DNA of 64,000 nt. Origin: Nitrospira sp. (GTDB lineage Bacteria; Nitrospirota; Nitrospiria; Nitrospirales; Nitrospiraceae). How positions within the stretch are numbered: position 1 is the stretch's first letter; each line of letters opens with the position of its first letter. Position numbers and translations under genes: made by a program. Of this stretch, positions 52,569-61,906 are shown piece by piece. The notes beneath the pieces were generated by a model. The model made no database searches. It saw only the letters and a list, made by a program, of their open reading frames with translations, and was not told the DNA's origin. The stretch covers positions 3,183,501-3,247,500 of the forward strand of contig CP060499.1 in NCBI GenBank assembly GCA_024760525.1, written 5' to 3'.

Positions 52569-53594
52569 ATGCACTCTGCTGTGAATCCGTCTTCCATCTT
52601 GCAGACCGCCTTTGGTTTTTGGGGGTCCAAGGTCCTGCTCACGGCGGTTGAGATCGGCCTGTTCACCACGCTCGCCGATCGGCGTCTCACCGGCACGGAG
52701 CTGGGTAGGGAATTGCACCTCCATCCACGCGCCATCGCCGACTTTTTTGACGCGCTTGTGTCGATGAGGTTTCTCGACCGAGCCGGCGACGGACCGGAGG
52801 CAAAATATTTCAACACGCCCGAAGGTGCCGTATTCCTGGACGAAGCCAGCCCACGATATATCGGCGGGCTTCTGATCATGCTCAACGCACGGCTGTTCAA
52901 ATTTTGGAACGATCTGCCCCAAGCCTTGCGGACCGGCCGACCGCAGAACGAGGTCAAACACGGACAGAAAGGCATGTTCGAGGAACTCTACTCGAACGTG
53001 CCCAGGCTGGAACAATTCATGGGTGCGATGACCGGCGCCTCGCGCATCAACTTCGAGACGTTCGCGGAGAAGTTTGACTTTTCCCGATTCCGAACTCTCT
53101 GCGACGTCGGCGGCGCGACCGGCCTGCTCAGCATTGAGGTCGCGAAGCGACATCGGCATCTCACCTGTATCAGCTTCGATCTGCCGGTTGTCGAACCGAT
53201 CGCGAAGAAACACATTGCCGCTTCCGAGCTGGAAGCTCGCGTGAGCACGGCGTCCGGCGACTTCTTCAAGGACCCGCTGCCGAAGGCCGACCTCATCACG
53301 ATGGGTATGATTCTGCACGACTGGAATCTGGAGAACAAGATGCGCTTGATCCGATCAGCCTACGACGCGTTGCCGGCGGGCGGCGCACTCGTCGCCATCG
53401 AAGCGTTGATCGATGATGCCCGCCGGGAGAATGTGCAGGGACTACTGATGTCCCTCAACATGCTCATCGAATTCGGCGATGCGTTCGATTATTCCGGCGC
53501 GGACTTCCGCCGATGGTGCGGTGACGTCGGCTTCAAGCGCTTCGAGGTCATGCACCTCGCCGGGCCGTCGAGCGCGGCTATTGCCTATAAATAG
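52569..53594 (+). CDS. SAM-dependent O-methyltransferase (acetylserotonin OMT-like)
   Basis: 341 residues. N-terminal winged-helix dimerisation domain (about 10-95: ILQTAFGFWGSKVLLTAVEIGLF; LGRELHLHPRAIADFFDAL) and a C-terminal class I methyltransferase domain with the SAM motif CDVGGATGLLSIEVAK (about 178-193), SGDFFKDPLPKADLI and the MGMILHDWN motif with the catalytic-type His. This is the plant/bacterial small-molecule O-methyltransferase family (methyltransf_2). Natural substrates are often phenolic or polyketide; none can be named. It stands alone between the small beta protein and the PhoB-type regulator. Confidence 0.85.
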   Translation: MHSAVNPSSILQTAFGFWGSKVLLTAVEIGLFTTLADRRLTGTELGRELHLHPRAIADFFDALVSMRFLDRAGDGPEAKYFNTPEGAVFLDEASPRYIGGLLIMLNARLFKFWNDLPQALRTGRPQNEVKHGQKGMFEELYSNVPRLEQFMGAMTGASRINFETFAEKFDFSRFRTLCDVGGATGLLSIEVAKRHRHLTCISFDLPVVEPIAKKHIAASELEARVSTASGDFFKDPLPKADLITMGMILHDWNLENKMRLIRSAYDALPAGGALVAIEALIDDARRENVQGLLMSLNMLIEFGDAFDYSGADFRRWCGDVGFKRFEVMHLAGPSSAAIAYK

Positions 53595-53606
53595 ACGGTC
53601 CATTAC

Positions 53607-53635
53607 TTGACTCTGTCTCCCCTCCCCCGTACGCT
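53607..53635 (+). promoter_or_regulatory. Candidate sigma-70-type promoter P2
   Basis: TTGACT (53607-53612), 17-base spacer, TACGCT (53630-53635), near-copy of P1. The regulator's ATG is at 53646, ten bases after the -10-like box, so a transcript from here would have almost no leader. Confidence 0.45.
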
Positions 53636-53645
53636 GAGGCAGCCT

Positions 53646-54356
53646 ATGGGTTCCACCAATCACAAGAAAATCCTCATAGTCGAGGATGAGCAGGATATTC
53701 TGCAACTCGTCAAACTCTATCTGGAAAAGGAGGGGCTTCGACCTGTCACGGCGATGAACGGGCTCGAGGCGCTCAAGAAGGTCAAAGAAGACAAACCTGA
53801 TCTCGTCGTCCTCGACCTGATGCTGCCCGAGATGGACGGGCTCGAAGTCTGCAAGCGGTTGCGTTCCGCAGCGGATACCGCGATGCTGCCGATCATTATG
53901 TTGACGGCAAAAGCTGAAGAATCGGACACGATCGTTGGACTCGAGTTGGGCGCCGATGATTACGTGACCAAGCCCTTCAGCCCCAAGGCGCTCGTCGCTC
54001 GGGTCAAAGCCCTGCTGCGTCGGGTGGAGCGTTCACCGACTACCGGCCCGGATCTGTATCGCTATGATACGCTCACGATGAACTTGTCCCGCCATGAGGT
54101 CAGCCTTGGTAAACAAGAGATCCCGTTGACCGCGAAAGAATTCGGTCTGCTGGAGCATCTCCTTCGGCATCGCGGTCGCGTGCTGACCCGCGAGGTGCTG
54201 CTCAATGCCGTGTGGGGATACGACTATTATGGCACGACCAGAACCGTCGACGTGCATATCCGCCGTCTGAAACAAAAACTCCCCCTTCTCGAAGAAGCCA
54301 TCGTATCCGTCAAATCCCTCGGATACAAACTGAAAGATTTCGACGGATCAGGATGA
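53646..54356 (+). CDS. phoB: PhoB/OmpR-family response regulator
   Basis: 236 residues from the ATG at 53646 (GAGG seven bases upstream); the family-typical KKILIVEDEQDI follows. Receiver domain with acidic pocket E13/D14, phospho-acceptor D57 (VVLDLMLPEMDG) and the KPF switch Lys near 109; C-terminal winged helix (about 135-233) with LTREVLLNAVWGYDYYGTTRTVDVHIRRL motifs. Its stop overlaps the kinase start (ATGA). Because the pair sits beside a phosphate transporter and a PhoU-like gene, phosphate sensing (PhoB) is the most likely role, though the name rests on context. Confidence 0.88.
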   Translation: MGSTNHKKILIVEDEQDILQLVKLYLEKEGLRPVTAMNGLEALKKVKEDKPDLVVLDLMLPEMDGLEVCKRLRSAADTAMLPIIMLTAKAEESDTIVGLELGADDYVTKPFSPKALVARVKALLRRVERSPTTGPDLYRYDTLTMNLSRHEVSLGKQEIPLTAKEFGLLEHLLRHRGRVLTREVLLNAVWGYDYYGTTRTVDVHIRRLKQKLPLLEEAIVSVKSLGYKLKDFDGSG

Positions 54357-56209
54357 CGTGGTCGATTCGATGGAAAGTGACGGTCGGCACGCTCGCGGCG
54401 GTCGTCTGTGGCCTCGTGCTCGCCGGAGTGATCCTGGTCCAATTCTTCGAGCGACAAGCCCTCCTCGAACTGAGTGCGGTGCTGGCAACCAAAACCCAGC
54501 TCGTTGAGTACGCGGTCCAGCCGCTGTTTCACTCAGACTCTTCACCTCCGACACCGGCTTCCCTGCAAGAGACGGCGCGAGACCTCAGCAACCGCGCATC
54601 CGCTCGCATCACGTTGATCGCCGCAAACGGAACGGTGCTTGCCGACAGCGCCGTGCGGGATATCGACCTGTCCGCCCTGGAGAACCACCAGTCTCGGCCT
54701 GAGATCCAGCAAGCTTTTTCCACAGGACAGGGGCAGGACATCCGGATGAGTCACACCACCGGCGAGCGAACGATGTACCGCGCCGTCCTGCTGCGGCCGC
54801 CTCAGGCCGCTCCGCCGATCGTCGTGCGCGTGAGCCTTCCCATGGTTGTGTTGGATCGCGAGCTTTCGGAATTGCGACAACAGCTCTTTCTGGCTTTCGG
54901 CATCGCGCTCCTCGTCGCCCTCATGGTCAGTATCTGGCTGGCTTACAGTATCAGCAGGCCCCTCTCGGACATTGCGGCGGCGGCCCAATACTTGAGCTCC
55001 GGCAGCCGGGCCCTTCCCCTCCGAGCCACCACACAGGACGAGGTCGGTCTTTTGGCCACGACGCTCAACCATGTGGCGGAGCAGCTTCACGCGAAGATCG
55101 ACGAACTCTCGGAAGATCGCGCCCAACTGCTTGCCGTGCTCACCTCGATGGTTGAAGGGGTCATGGTTCTGGATTATCGCGGCCAGGTCTTACAGATCAA
55201 CCCGGCCCTCGAACGCATGTTCGGCATCTCACGAGTAGAGGCCCGTGGACGTCCCTGCGCGGAACTCTTCCGCCATCAACAACTCAACGATCTGGTGACG
55301 GCCATTCTCCAATCTCGCGCCCCCCACGAGGATGAAATCATGCTGCCGCTCAGCGGACGGTACCTCCAGATCGAGGCGTCCCCGGCGGGAGGCGAACGGG
55401 AAAACGAGGCCTGCATCGTCTTGGTATTTCACGACATCACCGAACTGCGGCGCCTGGAAAAAATACGGAAGGACTTTGTCGCGAACGTCTCACATGAACT
55501 TCGGACTCCGCTCACGTCCATCAAAGGCTACGTTGAAGCGCTTCTCGACGGTGCCAAAGATGACCCCCCCGTGGCCGCAAAGTTCTTGGAAATCATCCTC
55601 AAACAAAGCGATCGCCTCAATTTGATCATTGAAGACCTCCTCGAGCTGTCAAAGATCGAATCGGGCCGTGTCCTGTTGAAAGCGGAGCCCCTTGAGTTGC
55701 GCACTATTGTGGACCGAACCCTGTCGATCATGAAACCGATCGCCGACAAAAATCGGCACCGGCTCGTCACGGTGATCGACTCGTCGCTCCCCTCGGTGGC
55801 GGGTGACGAAGGCCGGCTCGTGCAAGTCTTGACCAATCTGCTCGATAACGCGATCAAGTACACGCCGGCAGGCGGGACCATCACCGTCGGCGCCAAGCTC
55901 ATCCCTTCGTTTGGGACTGATCACCCGGCAAAGACGATCGAGCTCAGCGTTGCCGACACCGGAATCGGGATTCCCGAACAGGATCGTCCCCGCGTCTTCG
56001 AGCGCTTTTATCGTGTCGACAAAGCCCGATCCCGAGAGCTGGGCGGCACGGGGCTTGGGCTCGCCATCGTGAAGCATATTGTGGAAGGACATGGAGGGCA
56101 CGTGTGGGTAGAAGCCAACCAGCCGCAGGGCAGTCGATTCGTCGTTCGCCTGCCGCTCAGCCCCAAGGCCAGAGGTCTGGCTCAAGTGACGGAAGCAAGT
56201 AAGGTATAA
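54353..56209 (+). CDS. phoR: PhoR-type membrane sensor histidine kinase
   Basis: 618 residues from the ATG at 54353 overlapping the regulator stop. TM1 about 9-31, periplasmic domain about 32-175, TM2 about 178-200, HAMP about 200-253, PAS about 260-365, HisKA with phospho-acceptor His381 (VSHELRTPLTS) and HATPase with N499 (NLLDNAIKY), DTGIGI (535-540) and GGTGLGLA (564-571). A periplasmic sensor of this size plus PAS is the PhoR arrangement of many Gram-negatives. Its 3' end overlaps the convergent pit gene by 28 bases. Confidence 0.92.
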   Translation: MTWSIRWKVTVGTLAAVVCGLVLAGVILVQFFERQALLELSAVLATKTQLVEYAVQPLFHSDSSPPTPASLQETARDLSNRASARITLIAANGTVLADSAVRDIDLSALENHQSRPEIQQAFSTGQGQDIRMSHTTGERTMYRAVLLRPPQAAPPIVVRVSLPMVVLDRELSELRQQLFLAFGIALLVALMVSIWLAYSISRPLSDIAAAAQYLSSGSRALPLRATTQDEVGLLATTLNHVAEQLHAKIDELSEDRAQLLAVLTSMVEGVMVLDYRGQVLQINPALERMFGISRVEARGRPCAELFRHQQLNDLVTAILQSRAPHEDEIMLPLSGRYLQIEASPAGGERENEACIVLVFHDITELRRLEKIRKDFVANVSHELRTPLTSIKGYVEALLDGAKDDPPVAAKFLEIILKQSDRLNLIIEDLLELSKIESGRVLLKAEPLELRTIVDRTLSIMKPIADKNRHRLVTVIDSSLPSVAGDEGRLVQVLTNLLDNAIKYTPAGGTITVGAKLIPSFGTDHPAKTIELSVADTGIGIPEQDRPRVFERFYRVDKARSRELGGTGLGLAIVKHIVEGHGGHVWVEANQPQGSRFVVRLPLSPKARGLAQVTEASKV

Positions 56210-57174
56210 ACGCCCGCTCCCAAGAGCGCAGCCCCGGGCAATGTCAACACCCACGCCGAGAAAATCTTGCTCGTGACTCCCCATCGAACGGCAGACAGCC
56301 GCTTGGTCGAGCCGACTCCCAAAATCGAGGAAGTGATGGTATGAGTCGTACTCACCGGCAACCCAAAGTGTGCTGCGAACAGTAAGACTGTTGCTGCGCC
56401 CGTTTCTGCTGCGAATCCGTGAACCGGTTCGAGTTTCACCATCTTGATCCCAAGGGTCCGGATTATCCGCCACCCACCGACGGTGGTTCCAAGCCCCATG
56501 GCCAGTGCGCAGGCTACGATGACCCACGTCGGCACTTCCGACGAAGTCAACTGGCCGGACGTTATTAACGCAAGCGTAATGATCCCCATCACTTTCTGAG
56601 CGTCGTTCGCTCCATGACTGAACGCCATGAAGCTTGCTGACACGAGTTGGAGTCGACTGAATATTTTACTTGCGACACCCCGATGAACTCGAAAAAACAC
56701 CCAACTGACCGCAACCATGATGAGAAATCCCATCCCAAACCCTAAAAGAGGTGAGACGATCATGGCCTCAACAATCTTGCCCAGGCCGTTGAACTGGACA
56801 ACGGCCCAGCCGCCATGAGCCACTGCCGCTCCGACAAGTCCGCCGATCAGCGCATGAGACGAACTAGTCGGCAATCCCAGCGCCAGTGTGAAGAAATTCC
56901 ACAGGATCGCGCCACCCATCGCACCCGCGACCACCGTGTTGGTAATCGCGTCGGGAAAGACGATACCTCCTCCGATCATTTTCGCCACAGCCGTGGAAAA
57001 GAACGCTCCGGCAACATTCAATGCCCCGGCCAGGAACACGGCAGTGAGTGGACGTAATACACGCGTGGAGACGACCGTCGCCACGGCGTTCGCGCAATCG
57101 TGCCACCCGTTTGAAAAGTCAAACAGAAGAGCCAACACCACCGTTACAAGCAGCAAGCCGCTTAGTTCAGTCAC
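56182..57174 (-). CDS. pit: Low-affinity inorganic phosphate transporter (PiT family)
   Basis: About 330 residues with ten membrane helices. The PiT signatures are present twice in inverted topology: DFSNGWHDCANAVATVVSTRVL near the N-terminus and SASFMAFSHGANDAQKVMGI in the second half. It carries metal-phosphate in symport with protons or sodium. I set the start at GTG 57174 because it gives the family's usual short N-terminus; a TTG at 57207 is possible. The DUF47 gene 94 bases upstream is the standard partner. Overlapping convergent end with phoR. Confidence 0.92.
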   Translation of the reverse strand: MTELSGLLLVTVVLALLFDFSNGWHDCANAVATVVSTRVLRPLTAVFLAGALNVAGAFFSTAVAKMIGGGIVFPDAITNTVVAGAMGGAILWNFFTLALGLPTSSSHALIGGLVGAAVAHGGWAVVQFNGLGKIVEAMIVSPLLGFGMGFLIMVAVSWVFFRVHRGVASKIFSRLQLVSASFMAFSHGANDAQKVMGIITLALITSGQLTSSEVPTWVIVACALAMGLGTTVGGWRIIRTLGIKMVKLEPVHGFAAETGAATVLLFAAHFGLPVSTTHTITSSILGVGSTKRLSAVRWGVTSKIFSAWVLTLPGAALLGAGVYTLLASVT

Positions 57175-57268
57175 ATCTAACCAAAATGTTTTTCGCTGGC
57201 TTGGCAACCGTCGAGGTGTGCAGAACTTGAAAGAGGGAGTTCACAACTGAGCCATTCTTCACGGAGGG

Positions 57269-57922
57269 CTACGTCTGTTTCAGAACAATGCGTTCGATCA
57301 CATTTGCGACATCTTCACACCGGTCGGTTCCTTCCTCCAACGTTTCGTAAATCTCTTTCCACTTGAGGACCTCGATCGGATTCGTCTCTTTCTCAAATAA
57401 TTCTGCTATGGCATCACGTGACACACGGTCGGCCTCATTCTCCAAGCTGTTCACCTGCACAGTGAACTCTTTCATCTCCGTGTGAGACATGCCGATTCGA
57501 TCGACTCCCCGACCCACGGCAATGGACGTGTGGTAAAGAATATCGGCAAGCCGGATCGCCCGTTCGGTAGGCCGCACGATCTTGTAGATCACCAATCGAT
57601 CCGCCACGGCCTCCACGGCGTCGAGAATATCGTCCAATGCGCTGGCGAGATCGTGAATATCTTCCCGGTCGAGAGGAGTCAGAAAGGTTTGATTGAGGCG
57701 CAACGCAATGTCATGGGTAATTCCGTCTCCTACATGCTCCACTTCCTTAATCCGCTTCGTCTTTTCATGAATGTTCGTGTAGTCTTCCATCAACTCTTTG
57801 AGCAAGCGGCTGCCTTCGACGACATTGTGAGCTGCCTGTTTGAAGAGATCAAAAAAGGCTTCTTCTTTAGGAAGCAGGCCGAAGATCATTTCCAATTCCC
57901 TATGTCGAGTGCTTTCGCGCAT
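57269..57922 (-). CDS. DUF47/PhoU-like Pit accessory protein
   Basis: 217 residues, all-helical (two three-helix bundles as in PhoU). The family's acidic metal-binding motifs appear as EVEHVGDGITHDI (about 61-73) and ENEADRVSRDAIAELF (about 162-177). Proteins of this family regulate the PiT transporter encoded next to them. Located between fabH and pit on the same strand. Confidence 0.92.
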   Translation of the reverse strand: MRESTRHRELEMIFGLLPKEEAFFDLFKQAAHNVVEGSRLLKELMEDYTNIHEKTKRIKEVEHVGDGITHDIALRLNQTFLTPLDREDIHDLASALDDILDAVEAVADRLVIYKIVRPTERAIRLADILYHTSIAVGRGVDRIGMSHTEMKEFTVQVNSLENEADRVSRDAIAELFEKETNPIEVLKWKEIYETLEEGTDRCEDVANVIERIVLKQT

Positions 57923-57958
57923 GATACGCGAATATACAAATCACCGCCTTGACCATCA

Positions 57959-58951
57959 TTACCACCGAACAAGTCCGGTTGCCCATGTCAGCCCGCCGCC
58001 GAAGCTGCCCAACAGCACCAAATCCCCCGACGAAATGTTCCCGCTGCGGACCGCATGATCGAGCGTGATCGGAAGAGACGCAGAAGACGTATTGCCATAG
58101 CGTTCGATGACCGACGCGAGTCGGCCCGGCTCAATTCCCAGCCGGTCCGCCACTTGAGCCAGAATTCGGCCGTTCGCCTGGTGGAGCACAACCTGCTTCA
58201 GGTCCGCCGGACGCATGCCGAATTCCTTCAGGATGTCCAGCACAGCCTGCTCGACCCGTCGAATGGCTAATCGAAACAGCGGTGCTCCCTGCATACGAAG
58301 CATGTGCTCCCGTTTGTTCAACGTGTCGGATGATAAGGGCCTGCGTGATCCTCCACCGGGGATCCGAATGAGCCCATGGTGAGATCCATCGGCAAACAAC
58401 CTGATTCCGAGAATCCCCCGCGGTTCCGGGCATTGATCTTCCTCGCCTCGAATGAGGACGGCCCCAGCCCCATCCCCAAACAACAAGGCCGTCGCAGCAT
58501 CCTGAGGATCGAGCGATCGAGACTTTACTTCTGAGGCCACAACCAAGCAGGTCTGTACCTGTCTGCTCTGAACCATGGCCTGCGCCATCGACAGTCCGTA
58601 CAGAAATCCTGAGCAGGAGGCAGACACATCAAACGCCCCCACTTGCTTACACCCTAATCCGCGTTGGACAACACAGGCCGTGGACGGAAAGGCCATATCG
58701 GGAGAGGTCGTGGAAAGAACGATGGCATCGATGGAAGACGCAGCACAGCCCGCCGCGTCGAGCGCCCGGCGCCCCGCCTCAATGCCCATATCAGACGGCG
58801 CTTCGTGCTCACCGGCCCAATGGCGCGCCCGGATACCGGTGAGCCGTTGGATTCTGGCCGGGGACAAATTCAGCGTAGGAGCAATCTCTTCATTGGACAC
58901 CACCCGGGACGGGAGATAGCTGCCAGTTCCAATAATCCGTGCTCGAATCAT
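57959..58951 (-). CDS. fabH: 3-oxoacyl-ACP synthase III (FabH-like)
   Basis: 330 residues from the ATG at 58951 (GGTGG upstream), giving the usual MIRARIIGTGSYLPS start; the longer frame overlaps the divergent gene. Catalytic triad: Cys in VSASCSGFLYG (about 113), His in VLHQANGRI (about 247) and Asn in YGNTSSAS (about 277). It condenses acetyl-CoA (or another acyl-CoA) with malonyl-ACP to start fatty-acid synthesis. No other fab gene is adjacent, so a specialised starter role is also possible. Its stop is 36 bases from the DUF47 start. Confidence 0.9.
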   Translation of the reverse strand: MIRARIIGTGSYLPSRVVSNEEIAPTLNLSPARIQRLTGIRARHWAGEHEAPSDMGIEAGRRALDAAGCAASSIDAIVLSTTSPDMAFPSTACVVQRGLGCKQVGAFDVSASCSGFLYGLSMAQAMVQSRQVQTCLVVASEVKSRSLDPQDAATALLFGDGAGAVLIRGEEDQCPEPRGILGIRLFADGSHHGLIRIPGGGSRRPLSSDTLNKREHMLRMQGAPLFRLAIRRVEQAVLDILKEFGMRPADLKQVVLHQANGRILAQVADRLGIEPGRLASVIERYGNTSSASLPITLDHAVRSGNISSGDLVLLGSFGGGLTWATGLVRW

Positions 58952-59088
58952 GCCAAAACCACCAAATATTCCAGGGGAATTGTCCAGATTTCCAATGCGC
59001 ACAGGATTATAGGGAGCGTGAGAAGGCAGGTCAACCAAACCACTCTTCTGATTGCTTTTTGCCCGCATCCTTGCTATGTGTGTCCGTC

Positions 59089-60084
59089 ATGGTCCCACGC
59101 GCGATTCGAACTGTTGCTGGTCCGTCATCCTGGTTGTCAGGTATATGGATGGCGGGGTGGCTCGGCATGATTTCCCTCTTTTTGGCCTCCTGTGCCGGAG
59201 ATATCGGTACAGACGACGTACGGAAAGGGTTAAAGAAGGCCCTCAGCGGTACAGACGAGCAGATTTTTATCGGAGATACCGTTGAGAACCACTATCACCC
59301 GAATGTGATTATGAAGCGGGGTGAAGCGTATTTTGAAAAGGAAGAGTACGCGGAGGCCTTAGTCGAATACAAACACTTCATGGATCTCCACCGCAATCAC
59401 GTTCTGGCCCCATATGCGGCCTTCAGGATCGGCGAGATTCATTTTAAGATGGCGAAGACCATCGATCGCGATCCCGAACCGATGCAAAAGGCCATTACCG
59501 CATTCGATCAGATGAGAAAAGACTTCCCTGGTAGCCGCTATGACACACAGGCCCAGCAAAAGCTCGAGGAGTGCCACGATTGGCTCTCTCAGATGCATCT
59601 TTTCGTGGGGCAATTCTACTACCGGCGAGGGTCCTACCTGGCGGCTGCGCATCGGTTTGAACAGATCATCAAAACCTACCCCAATAAGCCCGTCGCCTCT
59701 GACGCCCTGTACTTCCTGGCCAAGTCCTATCATGAAATGGGAGCCGACGATTGGGCAAGAGAAAAGCTCATCTTATTGGCGGAAAAGTATCCGGATAGTC
59801 CTTCTTCAGGGTCCGGAAAGAACCTGTTGGAGAAAATCGGCGGGGCGCAGCCAAGCACGCTGCTGGCGCAGAAGTCGGACTCGGCCCTCGTTTCCGACGC
59901 TGGACCCACAACGATGCTCCGAAGCAGCCGACCAGAACCCACCAATCGATCATCCGCTTCCCCACTTTCATCTCCACCGATAACGACGCTTGGCGTTCCT
60001 CCGTCACTCGATTCCTTTGTTGCTCCCTCTACCAACACGCTGGGGCAAGGCTTTACAGCCTGCCGCCTTGGCGCCTGGTGCTGA
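59089..60084 (+). CDS. bamD: BamD-like outer-membrane assembly lipoprotein
   Basis: 331 residues from the ATG at 59089, which gives a basic n-region and a lipobox LASC (about Cys35). Residues about 65-245 form TPR repeats (MKRGEAYFEKEEYAEALVEY; RIGEIHFKMAK; YYRRGSYLAAAHRFEQII; YFLAKSYHEMGADDWAREKL) in BamD/YfiO order. BamD is the lipoprotein partner of BamA that inserts outer-membrane barrels. The C-terminal 80 residues are a Ser/Pro/Thr-rich tail ending in TACRLGAWC, which is odd for the family; see findings. Divergent from fabH. Confidence 0.87.
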   Translation: MVPRAIRTVAGPSSWLSGIWMAGWLGMISLFLASCAGDIGTDDVRKGLKKALSGTDEQIFIGDTVENHYHPNVIMKRGEAYFEKEEYAEALVEYKHFMDLHRNHVLAPYAAFRIGEIHFKMAKTIDRDPEPMQKAITAFDQMRKDFPGSRYDTQAQQKLEECHDWLSQMHLFVGQFYYRRGSYLAAAHRFEQIIKTYPNKPVASDALYFLAKSYHEMGADDWAREKLILLAEKYPDSPSSGSGKNLLEKIGGAQPSTLLAQKSDSALVSDAGPTTMLRSSRPEPTNRSSASPLSSPPITTLGVPPSLDSFVAPSTNTLGQGFTACRLGAWC

Positions 60085-60296
60085 TTCCGTCGTTAAAAGT
60101 CCGAAGCGTGGAGGGGGGGCTGCACACAGCGAGTTGAAGTTCGCTCTCCAGCACCCTGCTGACTGCTTTGAAGGATCGTTCAAAAGACCATCCAACGAGG
60201 CCCTAAGGCGTGAGGATCCTGAGGTCTACGATTGAGGTGCCGTGGGGCCAACGCAGGACTAAGAACGACATTGTGGGAGTTCTGTTTCAACGCCGG

Positions 60297-61049
60297 CTAC
60301 TGGCCCAGATACCAGCCGATCCCATATCGCTCCAAAAAACTGGTCACCATCGTCAGTGAATTCGCATAGATCATCACGCCGACCAAGACCAACATAACTC
60401 CGCTCACGGTCGAAACGCCCCACAGATAAGCCCGCACTTCTTTGAAATAGGCCAAGAACCGATCAACACCCAATGCGGTCAGGAACAATGGCAACCCTAA
60501 GCCGACCGAGTAAAACGTCAACAACACGACCCCATTGAGAAGAGAGTCCGTCGTACTGGCATAGAGAAGGATGGATCCTAGTACCGGCCCCACACACGGA
60601 GTCCACCCTGCGGCGAAGGCGACCCCGATCAAGAATGACCCGAGATACCCGGCGGGGCGACTGCGGAATTGATACCGATGCTCCATCTTTAAGAATTTCA
60701 AGTTCAGAATCCCGAGCAGATACAGCCCAAACACGACAATCAACACCCCACCGATGCGTCGAATCGTGTCTTGATGAGTGATCAGAACCTGACCCAGAAA
60801 ACTGGCTGATGCGCCGAACGCAATAAAGACAGAAGAAAACCCGGCGATGAACAACAACGAGTTCAGAACAATCGCTTTCTTGAACTTCACCCGTTCAGAT
60901 GCATCCGCCAACTGTTCGACGGATAACCCCGTGATGTAGGAAATGTAGCTCGGCACCAGCGGCAGAACACATGGGGACACGAACGAGAGGAGCCCTGCTG
61001 AGAAGGCGGCAATGAGCGAGATCTGTGGGATAGACTGAGTCATGGTCAC
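60297..61049 (-). CDS. ccdA: CcdA-type cytochrome c biogenesis/thiol-transfer protein
   Basis: 250 residues with six membrane helices. The two redox cysteines are in SFVSPCVLPL (about 26) and AGWTPCVGP (about 157). CcdA carries reducing equivalents from cytoplasmic thioredoxin across the membrane to periplasmic partners such as TlpA/ResA, keeping apocytochrome c CxxCH thiols reduced. Its start overlaps the stop of the thioredoxin-like gene (ATGA), so both are one unit. The need fits the many c-type cytochromes in this window. Confidence 0.93.
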   Translation of the reverse strand: MTMTQSIPQISLIAAFSAGLLSFVSPCVLPLVPSYISYITGLSVEQLADASERVKFKKAIVLNSLLFIAGFSSVFIAFGASASFLGQVLITHQDTIRRIGGVLIVVFGLYLLGILNLKFLKMEHRYQFRSRPAGYLGSFLIGVAFAAGWTPCVGPVLGSILLYASTTDSLLNGVVLLTFYSVGLGLPLFLTALGVDRFLAYFKEVRAYLWGVSTVSGVMLVLVGVMIYANSLTMVTSFLERYGIGWYLGQ

Positions 61050-61600
61050 GACTTCATCAGTGCGTAAATCAAATCACGCGCTTCTGGCGAGTCCCAGTCA
61101 CGAGCGCCAAAAATCTTTTGCCGCACGATACCATGACGGTCGACCATGAAGGTGATTGGGATCGTCCGTGCTCCGTAGGTAAGGCCTACGCGATACTCCG
61201 AATCGTGCAGAATGGGAAATGTGAACCCCATTCGTTTCTGAAACGGGCGTGTCACGGCCGCACCCTGCGGATCAGTAGACACCGCCAAAATTTCGAACTC
61301 GCCTCGTGGAAAGGTTCGATAGAGCTGTTCCATCGCCGGCATCTCAACACGACATGGCCCACACCAGGTCGCCCAAAAATTCAGCAGCACGACTTTTCCT
61401 CTCAGCTGAGACAAACTCATGACGTTGCCGGCAAGGTCCCGCAGCTTGAAATTCGGCGCTTCGTCACCGACCTGGACGACACCACGTTCGAAGACTTGCC
61501 ACGTTTTGGTTTGGAGCGACGCTGCCTCGGAACAAGGTGCCATGAAAAGCAGGCCGACTACTATGAAGATAAACACCGCAGCCGCTGGAGGATGTTTCAT
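61046..61600 (-). CDS. TlpA/ResA-like periplasmic thioredoxin
   Basis: 184 residues from the ATG at 61600; an in-frame TTG at 61624 is less likely. Signal anchor (about 8-26), then a thioredoxin fold of the AhpC/TlpA group (about 45-180) with active site WATWCGPC (about 81-88), cis-Pro in TIPITFMVD. It reduces disulfides in apocytochromes c or other exported proteins, being recharged by CcdA encoded directly downstream with a four-base overlap. Confidence 0.93.
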   Translation of the reverse strand: MKHPPAAAVFIFIVVGLLFMAPCSEAASLQTKTWQVFERGVVQVGDEAPNFKLRDLAGNVMSLSQLRGKVVLLNFWATWCGPCRVEMPAMEQLYRTFPRGEFEILAVSTDPQGAAVTRPFQKRMGFTFPILHDSEYRVGLTYGARTIPITFMVDRHGIVRQKIFGARDWDSPEARDLIYALMKS

Positions 61601-61906
61601 AGCTAAGAGCAGCGAGGGCTTCAAGCTTTTGTCCTTGACATCATCGCGGTCGTTAGGCTTAAGAGTTCTGGATCAGATGGTTCATATAACAACACCACAT
61701 GTTACAAGTCCGCAAAAACCTGAGTCAAGTAAAGGGCACGTGACAAATTCTCATCCCCTACTATCGAAGTGATGGACAAAGTCAACCGATCTCCTCTAGA
61801 ATTGCCAAAGTTTGTGCTCGGCTTATCACTCAGCACTACTCATCACATTCCCAATCAGCAGACAGACCAGCGATGGTTTTTCATAACCTGAACCCACGAG
61901 GGGCAT

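Noticed and set aside
61625..61906. SAM riboswitch upstream of metK
   Set aside because: I searched by eye for SAM-I/II type cores and a terminator helix and found no convincing structure.
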